Source of the DNA: Anthopleura xanthogrammica
Taxonomy: Eukaryota; Cnidaria; Anthozoa; Actiniaria; Actiniidae
Assembly: GCA_964019055.1 (NCBI GenBank)
Contig: OZ025208.1
Location: 15,747,457-15,811,456 of the forward strand
Length of the DNA stretch: 64,000 nucleotides
Reading direction: 5' to 3'
Shown in pieces: positions 17,777 to 29,540 of the stretch. Numbering within the stretch: position 1 is the stretch's first letter; the number at the start of each line of letters is the position of its first letter. The notes under the pieces were generated by a model that did not search any database, was not told the origin of the DNA, and was given only the letters and a program-made list of their open reading frames with translations. The translations under genes and the position numbers were made by a program.

Positions 17777-18724
17777 ATGAACAAAACTTGGATAATGAAA
17801 CTTCTATTGCTGGAGTTCATGAACCGCAGTAAAGCTACCATCGCTGTAGAGACAAGTATTTTACTTCTTACTGGACTGATTGCCATTGGAGTAAATCTTC
17901 TGGTAGTAATCTCCATCTATCGTAATCCCAGTCTTCGTACCATCACTAACTACTTCGTACTTTCGCTCGGGATGTCAGACATTATGTATCCAACCCTAAG
18001 TTTGCCTTTCACTCTCTCTTCGTCGATACAAAGCCGTTCTATTTTCACGCAAGAAACATGTGAATTCCAAGCCATATTGAACATCAGTCTGTCATGGGTT
18101 TCTGTTAGCAATCTTCTTTTCATGGCCGTCAATCGATTTGTGCGCGTCTGTAAACCTCACAAATACAAAAAAGTGTTCAGCAAGACTAAGGCTTTGGTTA
18201 TGATAGCTGCTATTTGGATTGGAGGCTTTAGTTTATCTGCATTGTATCTAAAAGGCGGGCTTGAACTGGTTCGTGCCAAGTTTTTCCCATCCCAGATGGT
18301 TTGTGGGTACTTTTATCAATCACGAAATAAGATATCAACAATTATAACAAACGTCCTCCTTTCTCTAGCCCTCGTCATACCATCCGCCACCATAGTCTAC
18401 TGCTACTTTAAAGTTTTCAAGAAAATCCGAGAACACAAGAGAAACATCGCTCCTGCCTCCAACCCAAACAGCCTGGGCACAAGTGTACAAGAAATCAAGA
18501 TCACGTGGATCATGTTCGCAGTTTTGATTGGATATTTACTAACCTGGATTCCTGCTCTTCTTCTTACATTGATAACAAACTTCATATTGGTGAGAGTTCC
18601 TCGTCAGGTTCACATGATTTCTACATTTTCTAGATCAAGTAGTTGTGCTATCAACCCCGTGATATATGGGCTAATGAACCCGGCTTTTAGACAGGAATAC
18701 AAGAAAATATTCAAACTGATGTAG
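17777..18724 (+). CDS. Melatonin-receptor-like class A GPCR, type A copy 2
   Basis: Intact 315-aa paralogue of the receptor at 6077, with N40 (GVNLLVV), D68 (SLGMSD), C95, N119-R-F, TWIP in TM6 and NPVIY in TM7. It keeps the TM6 tryptophan lost in copy 1. TM2 and TM3 differ most (GMSDIMYP, ILNISLSWVSVS), as expected for ligand-contact divergence. N2 and N16 sequons lie in the short N-terminus. The leader again ends in a pyrimidine-rich TTTGTTATTTTAG directly before the ATG. No pogo-like insert is present here, so this gene shows the ancestral leader. Confidence 0.92.
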   Translation: MNKTWIMKLLLLEFMNRSKATIAVETSILLLTGLIAIGVNLLVVISIYRNPSLRTITNYFVLSLGMSDIMYPTLSLPFTLSSSIQSRSIFTQETCEFQAILNISLSWVSVSNLLFMAVNRFVRVCKPHKYKKVFSKTKALVMIAAIWIGGFSLSALYLKGGLELVRAKFFPSQMVCGYFYQSRNKISTIITNVLLSLALVIPSATIVYCYFKVFKKIREHKRNIAPASNPNSLGTSVQEIKITWIMFAVLIGYLLTWIPALLLTLITNFILVRVPRQVHMISTFSRSSSCAINPVIYGLMNPAFRQEYKKIFKLM

Positions 18725-19800
18725 AAACATGAAAATTCTATTCATGAAAATTTAACGTAAACTGTGTTAGGCTTTTGCTGTTGTATCACAGCGTAGAACA
18801 ACCACAACAGAGCTACAACAGAACCAAAAAAAGAACCTTTGAGAATAGAGTTCAGCTCAAAACTGTATCTAAAAAACATGTAACTCTATATATGTAAAAT
18901 ATGTAAAAATCCCCAGCAGCAAAAACTACAACGGCAGCAACACTGAATTAACGACGAAAACAACATGCAGCAACAAAAACAAGGACATCGACAACAAGAA
19001 CAGCAACAACAAGAACAGTAGCAACAACAACAGCAACAACAACAACAGCAACAACAACAACAGTAGCAACAACAACAGCAACAACAACAGCAACAACAAG
19101 CAGAAGAGTAACAACAACAACAGTAGCAACAAAAACAGCAGCAACAAAAACAGCATCAACAAGAACAGCAACAACAAGAACAGTAGCAACAAGAACAGTA
19201 AATGCTACTTCAAACAAAGTCTTCAAGAAAATCCGCGAACACAAGAGATACGTTTTGCTCAGCATGCTTTGAAAAGACTTTCAAGAATCGGCTTCAGCAG
19301 AAAAACTGAATACAGAGACCTTTTAGGATAGAGTGACATCGAAGCTGAACTGAATAGATAGTTAAGAGAGTTTTAACCGGAGAATAGACTCCAAAACAAA
19401 AAGCTAAGAAAGAACTCTTAAGAATAGAGTTCAGCTCAAAAATGACTCGAATACCATATATGTTAGAGGGTGTCATGGGGTTGACAGTTAACTGACAATT
19501 AGCCTAAAATTTAGTAGTTAACTGACAAATGAAAGTTAACAGTTAACTGACATTTCTGTTATTGTGGATTAATATTATGGCTAGCGCTTGAATCTTAAAA
19601 TTAATAAGTAGTTAAGTGACAATTGGCCTAAACATTTTGTAGTTAACTGCGATCAGGTACCCCCAGTGGCACCCTCATGTAACCCAGCAGCAGCAACAAC
19701 AGCATATGTAGTAACAGTGGCAGCAACAACAACTGATAGTACAGCGGCATACCTATAGGGGGATCCTAGGGTGCCCGTGATCCCCTTTTAATTTCTAGCC
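18725..19800 (+). repeat. Downstream flank of receptor A2, with the empty Polinton site
   Basis: Homologous to the flank of A1. At 18811-18840 the sequence GAGCTACAACAGAACC is the uninterrupted counterpart of the Polinton target. A CAA/CAG-rich tract covers about 18957-19200, followed by a loop 3 scrap at about 19203-19250. Tandem words GTTAACTGACA occur near 19485-19560. Confidence 0.8.
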
Positions 19801-22441
19801 AATCAGCCAAATCAGCCAATCAGCGCGCAGGAAGAAATTTGATCAGGCGGTCCATCGAGGCGATTGAACTACTTCAAAAGTTTGCAAGATATGTGTGGAA
19901 AAACCTATTTTATCGTGTGTTAATTTTATTATCAGCGTCAAAGCAGGGTAAATAAGTCTTTTGTAAGATGCCTAGAGGCATATTTTTATTTTGAAACGTT
20001 ATTCAATTCGTATGAGAAAGGCAAATAAGTGCTTGAAATCTTTGAAGTTTTCGCTTGTCTCTAGCTAGCCAATTCAAATTCGCTAATTGAAGTAAAATCA
20101 AGTGAATTCGTAATTACTTTAACTTCCTAACAAGCCAAGATAGCACCAGAAATGTGAAATATTCTATATTCTATAAGCAATTGTTAATAGGCCGTATATA
20201 TTTATTTTAAAATAATATTTGTAGTGAGCAGAACGACTCTACTTGTCCAAAACCACGCTCTCAAGTTCGTTGCACTTTTCTGTTAAAAATAGGTTAAAAA
20301 ACCTTTTAGGAATTAAAAAAATCTACAATACGTTTCTTTGCTTTATTTCCTTGAAAGGTTTTTCTGGTAAAAAAAAAAGGCTCAGTTACAGTCGGTTTAA
20401 TATGTTATTTTGCTGATGAAGTTCAATGTTTTGAACTTTAAAAATATTTTTGGACCGCTATAAAAACAACAACAACCTGACTGTTGAAATGCCATTGTTT
20501 TTTGATGGTCTGTGATTGACTCGACTAGCCAAAGCTAGAATGGATTGTTTTTATTCGACATTTTCAGACATTTTGATTGGTCGGTTATAGAAGCCGTGCT
20601 GTAATATATTCAATAACAAAGTAGTTAATTGTATGCTATGTAACTCAAGGGACCCCATGAGAAGGGAATCCCAATATTAGAAATAAAGAAGCTGTGGATG
20701 ACTCGAAATTACTTTTTGGCGTCACAAAAGAGTTAGCGTGCTTTTCACATTGCGAGAACTGATGGCTTTAGACATCGTAATATTGTAATGTAAATATTGT
20801 TATTTTATCGTAATAGAAACTAATTAGTAAGAACTTTACCAACTGATTGGTTTTATTGTTAAAGAAAAATTGAAAGAAAGACAGATGTTTTTTCAGTGTT
20901 CATCAGTCGGTTGATGTATTGCTTGTTGGTGTTCGGTCGTTTATTTCCTTTTGGTTCAAGGGTTTTCTTCGCTAGTTAAACTTCAAGAGGAAAGATATAA
21001 ACTAGCTAGTTTACGTAAAAGAGGATAGACGTGTACTTTTGTACTAGTAAAAGCTGAAGTTAGTTCAAAAGAAGAAAATTAGCGATACTATAAGGTAAGA
21101 TTGGAGTGAAGCACGTCAAAAAAATACCATTTGTAAGTGAGTCTTTCCCGAACCAACCAACCATTGTCTCTATCGTGACAAGTACAAAAATATGTTTCTT
21201 AAGATAATTTTTCAGAAGTTTTATCTTTAATGCAATGCTTCTAAGACGTAGGCTGTAGTTCCCTTTATTCTATTAATTTTTTTAAATTCTTTTTCTTTGA
21301 GTTTCTTTGCCGATAAAGTTTGATAAGCCTGATGGTGTTCATTCAGTACTCTGCTCATGCGTCGCCTCTCACATTCGACTACTTCGACGATGCGGCGGCC
21401 ATTTTGGTAGGGGGCAAATATACAAATCTTTGTTACACTTATGGCGTCGATTTGAATTAACGTATCACCCCTAGACAACTTGACAAGAGATGAATTAAGA
21501 AGATGAACATGAAAGAAAGACAAATAAACGAAACCCTCTATTTTATTCGACAGTTTTGTTTTCTTTTGCCCCCTGGACGCCCCATAATGCATTGCGATTC
21601 AAGATGTGAAAATAATGACTGATACTACGTAGGAAAATGAAATGCTTGTCACTTAACCAGCATGATAGTGCCAGAGAAACCCAGGATTTGTTATTTTCTT
21701 CATCAGATCCTACGTATACCCCAGGCATCTCGTAAAAAGTTCTTTTTATTAATTCAGATTCAAGATGGCCGCAGCATCGTCGAAGTAGTCAATTGCGACC
21801 CATTTGAGTTGCTTGTAGGTTCTCTCCTATGTTTAGAGGGTTTTTCTCCGGGCTCTCTGGTTTTCCTCCCTACTTAAAAATTAACATCTAAATTTCAATT
21901 CTATCTTGGGCTTTCACGTAGTTGGATCCTGGCTCTGTTGTGATTGTCCGAAGCTGCATGTGATATATTACAGCCCAGCAAAGCACAATAGAATTAATAG
22001 AATGAAAAATATTATTCATCATGGAAGTGTATCAATAAAGAAATGATACTTATTCGTTTGTCTCACGATTGAGGGCCATTCTTCGCAATCGTGAGACAAA
22101 AGAATAAGTATCATTTCTTTGCTCAATAAAATTTTACAATTTTACACCTGCAACTGAAAGTGCCCAAACTAGGCTGCGCTTTTCTTTTGTATCTTCTTTC
22201 TTCGCATCCTTGGCAGGGGCGTAGCGAGTACCCAGGATCTCGGGGGGCACCTAGAATTAAAAAACCCCTCGTTACGTCACTGATCCTTGCAATTGATGAT
22301 TGATGAAGGGAAGGATGGACGAACGGATAAAGCTCTTTTTAATGCATGCAGATTAAGGTTGCAACTTGCAATATGCGATAGAAAAAAAATTGCCAGCTTA
22401 ATTTCGTATACAAAATCTTTTTCTCTCTTTTGTTACGTTAG
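19800..22441 (+). repeat. Upstream block of receptor B3 (paralogue of 28700-31371)
   Basis: Nearly identical to the block before the gene at 31372, apart from a large deletion near 19795 and a 28-bp deletion near 20470. It holds the surviving right arm of a fold-back element (about 20480-20600), SINE-derived sequence near 21330-21900, and a strong hairpin at 22033-22127 with about 45-bp arms (TCTCACGATTGAGG and complement). The reading frames at 21227-21592 recur in the copy but look like SINE and flank sequence, not genes. Confidence 0.75.
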
Positions 22442-23401
22442 ATGAATAAAACTATAACGAACCCTGAATGGCTTGAGTTTATGAACCGCAGTACAGCTAC
22501 CATCGCTGTAGAAACAAGTATTTTACTCCTCATTGGACTGATTGCTATTGGAGGAAATCTTCTGGTAGTAATCTCCATCTATCGTAATCCCAGTCTTCGT
22601 ACCACTACCAACTACTTTGTACTCTCGCTTGCTGCGTCTGATGTTCTTTTCCCAGCACTAGGACTTCCTCCTGGTCTAATTTGGTCCATTAAAAGTCGTT
22701 TTACTTTTGATCAAAAACTATGTATCTTTCAAGGCGTGTTGACAAATGCTTTGTGCTTCGTTTCCGTCTTGATGATGGTGCTAATGGCAATCAATCGGTT
22801 TGTTCGCGTTTGTAAGCCTCAGAAATACAAGAAAGTCTTCAACAAGATCTCGTCGCTTTTGATGATCATTTCTGTGTGGGTAGTCAGTTTTGCACTAGTG
22901 ACTTTGAGCATAGCAAATGGAGACAGTTTTTCCTTCGCTCGCTTCGTTCCCTCGCAAATAAGATGTGCTATTGTTTATGACATGCGAAAAACATTCCCTA
23001 AGATATTTGGAAATGCACTCAATGTGATTTCTTTTTTCTTGCCCGTCGGCATCATCGTCTACTGCTACTTCAAAGTCTTCAAGAAAATCCGAGAACACAA
23101 GAGAAACATCGCTCCTGCCTCCAACCCAAACAGCCTGGGCACGAGTGTACAAGAAATCAAGGTCACGTGGATCATGTTTGCAGTTTTGATTGGATTTGGT
23201 TTGACATGGATTCCAGTTTTCGTGATTACGTTGTTTAAAGATAATTGTAGCTATAACAACTGCACTGTACCTCGCCAGGCTAATATGATGTTAACATTTG
23301 CAGGAGTAAGCAGCTCTGCCATCAATCCTGTGATATATGGAGCAATGAACACTGCATTCAGGAGAGAGTACACAAAGATCCTTCGCTGTAGATCTGAATG
23401 A
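22442..23401 (+). CDS. Melatonin-receptor-like class A GPCR, type B copy 1
   Basis: Intact 319-aa single-exon receptor. Landmarks: N39 in TM1, D67 in TM2 (SLAASD), C94 before TM3, N118-R119-F120 replacing DRY, C175 in loop 2, TWIP (W256) in TM6 and N295-P-V-I-Y in TM7. Type B differs from type A mainly in TM2-TM5. It also has a longer loop 3 region outside the cell with two cysteines (DNCSYNNC, C269 and C274) that could pair. The cytoplasmic loop 3 is nearly identical to type A at the DNA level. The tail ends RCRSE. The N15 sequon (NRS) is conserved. AATAAA follows at 23409-23414. The ligand is unknown. Confidence 0.93.
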   Translation: MNKTITNPEWLEFMNRSTATIAVETSILLLIGLIAIGGNLLVVISIYRNPSLRTTTNYFVLSLAASDVLFPALGLPPGLIWSIKSRFTFDQKLCIFQGVLTNALCFVSVLMMVLMAINRFVRVCKPQKYKKVFNKISSLLMIISVWVVSFALVTLSIANGDSFSFARFVPSQIRCAIVYDMRKTFPKIFGNALNVISFFLPVGIIVYCYFKVFKKIREHKRNIAPASNPNSLGTSVQEIKVTWIMFAVLIGFGLTWIPVFVITLFKDNCSYNNCTVPRQANMMLTFAGVSSSAINPVIYGAMNTAFRREYTKILRCRSE

Positions 23402-23408
23402 CACCATA

Positions 23409-23414
23409 AATAAA
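23409..23414 (+). terminator. Poly(A) signal of receptor B3
   Basis: AATAAA lies 8 bp past the stop and is conserved at 32339-32344 in the duplicate gene. It is unusually close to the stop codon, so the real cleavage site may use a later signal. Confidence 0.4.
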
Positions 23415-24211
23415 GGACAAGAAAAAAGAAAAGAAAACACAGAACCATTGGAATTTTGAATTGACTGTATCCAAGGCCTTTAGCGGACCGTTCTTTGATT
23501 ACATTATGTATTGTGTAACTAGGGAGAATGCTTGCTAAAGGCACTTGAATCTGTTAGGTATTAGTTTCGTTTTGCTCAGCATTCTTTGAAAAGACTTTTA
23601 AGAATCGGCTTCAGCACAAAAACTGAATACAGAGACTTTTTAAGATTGAGTTCATATTGAAGCTGAACTGAATAGAGAAAGTTAAGAGACTCAAAACCGA
23701 AAAGAAAGAACCCTTAGGAATTTTTTTCACCAAATATTTCCAAATTGTAAACATGTAATCGTATTGATTATACTTATTTATTGATTTATGTGTTTGTTTA
23801 TTTATTTGTTTGTTTATTTGGTTATTTGGTTGTTATTCATCTCAATTGTGAAACAAACGAATAAGTATCATTTCTTTGCTCAATAAAATTTTTAACTACA
23901 ATCTTACACCTGCCACTAAAAGAGCCCAAACTAGGCTGCGCTTTTCTTTTGTACCTTCTTTCTTCGCATCCTTGACAGGGGCGTAGCGAGGATCAAGGAT
24001 CGTAGGGGGGGGGGGGGCACCTAGAATTAAAAAAAACTCTCGCTACGCCACTGATCCTTGCAATTGATAATGGATGAAGGGAAGGATGGTCGGACGGGCG
24101 AACGGATAAAGCTCTTTTTAATGCATGCAGATTGAGGTTGCAACGTGCAACATGTAAAATTGCCAGCTTAATTTCATATACAAAATCTATTTCTCACTTT
24201 TGTTACCTTAG

Positions 24212-24507
24212 ATAAATAAAACTATAACGAACCCTGAATGGCTTGAGTTTATGAGCCGCAGTACAGCTACCATCGCTATAGAGATAAGTATTTTACTCTT
24301 TATCGGACTGATTGCCATTAGAGGAAATCTTCTGGTAGTAATCTCCATCTATCGTAATCCCAGTCTTCGTACCATCACTAACTACTTTGTACTCTCGCTT
24401 GCTGCGTCTGATGTTCTTTTCCCAGCACTAGGACTACCTCCTGTTCTAATTTGGTCCATTAAAAGTCGTTTTACTTTTGAGCAAAAACTATAACTTTCAA
24501 GCCCGTT
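24212..24507 (+). pseudogene. Truncated type B receptor pseudogene
   Basis: Matches type B receptors from the start codon through TM2 to about residue 94, then stops. Three lesions are visible. The start ATG has become ATA (GATAAATAAAAC where others have GATGAATAAAAC). The codons after QKL are damaged to give TAA at 24491. All homology ends at about 24507, where the type A upstream block begins after a short pyrimidine run. The remaining frame has changes at otherwise fixed sites (IRGN for IGGN). The junction records an unequal exchange that removed TM3-TM7. Confidence 0.9.
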
Positions 24508-24527
24508 TTTTCTTCTTCTTTAAAAAA

Positions 24528-25860
24528 ATAACTACTATAGATCTACTATACTATAAGATCTACAATACCAAAATCAAAAAAATTGACAATATATAAAAAT
24601 GAATGACAGTTAATTTTTCCAAAAGAAATAAACTCCCATCATTATTTTCTTTTGTTCACGTCAAAGCACATTTTACACCGAGACAAGTTTTTAGAACCCT
24701 GTTTTCAGAGTGAGTTAAATCTCGCCTGGATTTATTGGAATTCCCGTTCTCTTAATATTCTTTTTCTTTTTTCTTCGTTTTCATCCCGTTTGAATGTTTA
24801 CATTAGCGGTGCGGAAAACTATGATAAACCGCGACAGTTTTATTCGCAATCAGTCGTTGATTTTGCTCGGGTTGCTCAGAAATTAAAAAGGTGACGCCAT
24901 TGTTTAATTCATTTATGGAACTCTAATAAGTTGAATTAATTGTGTGCCAGCTTTCATAAAATTCACATTAGATCTTCAATTGCCCGCTAACGTCCTTAAA
25001 TATACCTGGTATGGCATGGAACTCGCGGGAGTCCACAAGCAAACAATAGCAATTAACTTGGCCACAATATTAGAAATGAAGAAGCTGTGGAGGACTCGAA
25101 ATTACTTTTTTGGCGACCAATGAGTTCACATATTACATTGTTATTATATCGTAATTCGAATCAAATTAGCAAGCAACTTTACCAAATTGGTTTCATTAAT
25201 GTTAAAGCAAGATTGAAAGAAGGACAGATGTTTTTTCTGCTCATTTTACTTCTATATATTGTCCTTTGGTGTTCGGTCTATTTTCGAGTTCATTCCAAGA
25301 CTGTTAAACTTTCAAGAGGAAAGCCAAACTAGCGAGTTTACATCAACAGTGGACGTTTCCTTGTACTGGTAAAAGCTGAAGTTAGTTCAAAAGATTTAAA
25401 AGTAAGCGATACTATAAGGTAAGATTGGAGTGAAGCACGTTAAAATAGAAAAAAATATCAGAAGTCTTTCAAGAACCACACAGAAAAAAATATGCTTTTT
25501 GAATAATAACACAACCAGCGTATACATTTCGTTTCTATAGTTACAGAATGGTACATCATAGGTTTTCAGCAGTTATATCTTGCAATGCTTCTAAGACTTA
25601 GACTGCCGTTCCTTTTATCTTATTCATTTTTTATTTTCGTTTGAGTTTCTCTGCTATAAAGTTTGATAAGCACGGGTGGTGTGTGCTGCTCCTGCGTCGT
25701 CTCTCACCAATGCGATCAGGATCGGTGGGTCGTATGTGAGTAGAATTGCTTGTTGGTTCTCTCCTGTGTTTTGAAGTTTTTTTCTCCGTGTTCTCCGGGT
25801 TTCCTCCCTCCCTAAAAATTAACTTCTAAATTTCGTTTCGCATAAGCCTAGGCCTGGAAT
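24528..25860 (+). repeat. Type A receptor unit, upstream block, copy 3, with SINE tail
   Basis: Third copy of the 2343-3430 block, ending in SINE-derived sequence from about 25675. It is fused directly to the truncated receptor at 24212-24507. Confidence 0.8.
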
Positions 25861-25966
25861 TATGATTGTCCGACGCTGTGCCCAACCCTGGCTGCGCTTT
25901 TATTTTGTCCCTTCTTTCTAATTTCCTTCCTTGCAATTGATGATGGATGGATGGATGGATGGATGG

Positions 25967-26259
25967 ATCAAATCCATAATAACATAATTTTGATAGTAAA
26001 ATATAGTGGTCAACAGTGTCAAAGGCCTTTTTAAGATCAAGGAATATGACTCCATTAACCAATTTTCTATCAATATTAAAAGACCAATGCTTAGTGAGAT
26101 CTAGAAGTGCAGTCAGGGTTGAGTGAAGTGATCTAAATCCAGACTGACGAGGATAAATTAAATTATTTTCCGTAAGGTAGGATTCTAATTGACTGTAAAT
26201 CAGTTTTTCAAAAAGACGAGAAATTGTGGGTGTGACAGAAATAGGTCTATAGTTATTTG
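25967..26259 (-). pseudogene. LINE reverse transcriptase fragment trapped in a GGAT array
   Basis: The minus strand encodes about 98 residues of a non-LTR reverse transcriptase. It runs from the NNYRPIS start of the finger domain, through RLFEKLIYSQLESYL and QSGFRSLHST, to FLDLKKAFDTVDH, which holds the first catalytic aspartate. It ends before the GVPQGS and YADD blocks. Both ends sit inside microsatellite: (GGAT)n at about 25940-25968 and (GGGT)n at about 26262-26292. There is no poly(A) tail and no target duplication, so this looks like filler captured during break repair rather than a normal insertion. Confidence 0.88.
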
Positions 26260-26420
26260 GATGTGGGTGGGTGGGTGGGTGGGTGGGTGGGTGGATGGAT
26301 GCCTGGCTGGCTGGCTGGCTGGCGGTCTTTAAATACACATGCAGATTGAGGTTGTAACGTGCAACATGCGATAGAAACAAAATTGCCAGCTTTTATATAC
26401 AAAATGTTTTGTTATTTTAG

Positions 26421-27368
26421 ATGAACAAAACTTGGATAATGAACACTGTATGGCTCGAGTTTATGAACCGCAGTCCAGCTACTATCGCTGTAGAGACAAG
26501 TATTTTACTCCTTATTGGACTGATTGCCATTGGAGGAAATCTTCTGACAGTATTCTCCGTCTATCGTAATCCTAGTCTTCGTACCATCACTAACTATTTC
26601 GTACTCTCGCTCGCGATTGCAGACATTCTGTATCCAACCCTAAGTTTGCCTTTCACTCTCTCTTCGTCGATACAAAGCCGTTCTTTTTCCACACAAGAAA
26701 CATGTGAGTTCCAAGCCCTGTTGAACACAAGTCTGATAACGGTCTGTGTTAGTAATCTTCTTTTCATGGCCGTCAATCGATTTGTGCGCGTCTGTAAACC
26801 ACACAAATACAAAAAGGTGTTCAGCAAGACTAAGGCTTTGGTTATGATCGCTGCTATCTGGATTGGAGGCTTTAGTTTATCTGCATTGTGTCGAATAGGC
26901 GGACTTGAACTGGTTCGTGTCGAGTTTGTCCCATCCCACATGGTTTGTGCGTACGTTTATCAACCACGAAATAAGATATCAACGATTATATCAAACGCCC
27001 TCCTTTGTCTAGCCCTCGTTATACCGTCCGCCACCATAGTCTACTGCTACTTTAAAGTCTTCAAGAAAATCCGAGAACACAAGAGAAACATCGCTCCTGC
27101 CTCCAACCCAAACAGCCTGGGCACAAGTGTACAAGAAATCAAGGTCACGTGGACTTTGTTTTCAGTTTTGATTGGATATTTATTAACCTGGATTCCTGCT
27201 CTTCTTCTTTTATTGATAAAAAACTTAAGTTTAGTGCGTTTTCCTCGTCAGGTTGACATGATTACGATCTTTTGTGGATCAAGTAGTTGTGCTATCAACC
27301 CTGTGATATATGGGCTTATGAACCCGGCCTTTAGACAGGAATACAAGAAAATATTCAAACTGATGTAG
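26421..27368 (+). CDS. Melatonin-receptor-like class A GPCR, type A copy 3
   Basis: Intact 315-aa receptor, most like the copy at 6077 in TM2-TM3 (SLAIADILYP, LNTSLITVCVS) but with TWIP in TM6. The N-terminus (VWLEFMNRS) resembles type B (EWLEFMNRS) more than the other type A genes, which suggests a conversion tract at the 5' end. TM6 has TLFSVLIG where the others read IMFAVLIG. NRF, the loop 2 Cys and NPVIY are kept. The leader ends TTTTGTTATTTTAG before the ATG. Confidence 0.92.
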   Translation: MNKTWIMNTVWLEFMNRSPATIAVETSILLLIGLIAIGGNLLTVFSVYRNPSLRTITNYFVLSLAIADILYPTLSLPFTLSSSIQSRSFSTQETCEFQALLNTSLITVCVSNLLFMAVNRFVRVCKPHKYKKVFSKTKALVMIAAIWIGGFSLSALCRIGGLELVRVEFVPSHMVCAYVYQPRNKISTIISNALLCLALVIPSATIVYCYFKVFKKIREHKRNIAPASNPNSLGTSVQEIKVTWTLFSVLIGYLLTWIPALLLLLIKNLSLVRFPRQVDMITIFCGSSSCAINPVIYGLMNPAFRQEYKKIFKLM

Positions 27369-28480
27369 AAACATGAAAATTCTATTCATGAAAATTTAAC
27401 GTAAACTGTGTTAGGCTTCTGCTGTTGTATCACAGCGTAGAACAACAACAACAGTAGCAACAACAACAGCAGCAACAAAAACAGCATCAACAAGAACAGC
27501 AACAACAAGAACAGCAGCAACAACAACAGTAGCATCAAGAACAGCAGCAACAAGAACAGCAACAACAAGAACAAGAAAAGCAACAACAAGAACAGCAACA
27601 ACAAGAACAATAAATGCTACTTCAAACAAAGTCTTCAATAAAATCCGTGAACACAAGAGATACGTTTTGCTCAGCATGCTTTGAAAAGACTTTCAAGAAT
27701 CGGCTTCAGCAGAAAAACTGAATACAGAGACCTTTTAGAATAGAGTGACATCGAAGCTGAACTGAATAGATAGTTAAGAGAGTTTTAACCGGAGAATAGA
27801 CTCAAAAACAAAAAGCTAAGAAAGAACCCTTAAGAATAGAGTTCAGCTCAAAAATGACTCGAATACCATATATGTTAGAGGGTGTCATGGGGTTGACAGT
27901 TAACTGACAATTAGCTTAAAATTTAGTAGTTAACTGACAAATGAAAGTTAACAGTTAACTGACATTTCTGTTATTGTGGATTAATATTATGGCTAGCGCT
28001 TGAATCTTAAAATTAATAAGTAGTTAAGTGACAATTGGCCTAAACATTTTGTAGTTAACTGACAATCAGGTACCCCCAGTGGCACCCTCATGTAACCCAG
28101 CAGCAGCAACAACAGCATATGTAGTAACAGTGGCAACAACAACAACTGATAGTACAGGGGCGTATTTAGGGGATCCTAGGATGCCCGTGACCCCCCTTTA
28201 ATTTCTAGCTTAGAGTTAGTTGGTAAGTATAGCAAAAAAGTGCATCTTCTTGATTTTGTGATCCTTCTCCTCAAAATCTTGGATAGAACCCTGTAGTCTT
28301 ACCCAACAACTTCTTTATTTGTACATTATGAAAGACCAATATAATGAGATTGAAAAAAAAACTTACGTTAAAAACTTATGTATCGCTCCTGCCTCCAACC
28401 CAAACAGCCTGGGCACAACGGTACAAGAAATCACCGAGCAAATATCGCTTCGATGTTTTCGTTTGTGCAAAATACTCGAT
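27369..28480 (+). repeat. Downstream flank of receptor A5
   Basis: Homologous to 18725-19800, with a CAA/CAG/GAA-rich tract at about 27435-27612 and receptor scraps at about 27612-27662 and 28379-28440 (loop 3 motif ending GTACAAGAAATCA). The G-rich words near 28150 (GGGGATCCTAGG) recur in each unit. Confidence 0.75.
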
Positions 28481-28484
28481 ATAA

Positions 28485-29540
28485 TATTATAGTGCGATTA
28501 CTATAACCGGGGCGGGACACTTAGACAACAGAAACCCGAAAACCAATCAAAATGTAGAATGAAAACAATGCATTCCAACTTTGGCTGGTCGAGCCATTCA
28601 AAAACCTGTACAGCAAGAGTTTTTACACGCTTTCTCATGGGAATTTGAATAATTTTGTTGCATCGAATGAACTCAACTGATCCAGGTGATCTCGATTTTA
28701 CAGCTCATCAAAAATCAGCCAATCAGCGCGCAGGAAGAAATTTGATCAGGCGGTCCATCGAGACGATTGAACTACTTTAAAAGTTTGCAAGATATGTGTG
28801 GAAAAACCTATTTTATCGTGTGTTAATTTTGTTATCAGCGTCAAAGCAGGGTAAATAAGTTTTTTGTAAGATGCCTAGAGGCATATTTTTATTTTTAAAC
28901 GTCATTTAATTCATGAGAAAGGCAAATAAGTACTTGAAATCTTTGAAGTTTTCGCTTGTCTCTAGCTAGCCAATTCAAATTCGCTAATTGAAGTAAAATC
29001 AAGTGAATTCGTAATTACTTTAACTTCCTAACAAGCCAAGATAGCACCAGAAATATGAAATATTATATATTCTATAAGCAATTGTTAATAGGCCGTATAT
29101 ATTTATTTTAAAATAATATCTGTAGTGAGCAGAACGACTCTACTTGTCCAAAACCACGCTCTCAAGTTCGTTGCACTTTTCTGTTAAAAATAGGTTAAAA
29201 AACCTTTTAGGAATTAAAAAAATGTACAATACGTTTCTTTGCTTTATTTCCTTGAAAGGTTTTTCTGGTAAAAAAAAAAAAAACTCAGTTACAGTCGGTT
29301 TAAGATGTTATTTTGCTGATAAAGTTCAATGTTTTGAACTTTAAAAATATTTTTGGACCGCTATAAAAACAACAACAATGCATTGCGCGCCTTCTCCGAG
29401 ATCACCTGACTGTTGAAATGCCATTGTTTTTTGATGGTCCGTGATTGACTCGACTAGCCAAAGCTAGAATGGATTGTTTTTATTCCACATTTTCAGACAT
29501 TTTGATTGGTCGGTTATAGAAGCCGTGCTGTAATATATTC
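28485..29540. mobile_element. Fold-back element of about 1.05 kb
   Basis: The left arm (about 28490-28710) and right arm (about 29385-29535) are imperfect complements. Shared words include CCAATCAAAATGT, GAATG with AAAACAAT, CTTTGGCTGGTCGAG and CAGGTGATCTCG. In the older or sister unit near 19800-20600, the left arm and a 28-bp piece next to the right arm are missing. No coding sequence was recognised. Classification as a DNA-transposon derivative is inferred. Confidence 0.6.

Noticed and set aside
21227..21592. 121-aa minus-strand frame, duplicated near 30156-30515, as a gene
   Set aside because: It lies in SINE and flank sequence, has low-complexity ends, and its duplication is explained by the block duplication carrying it.
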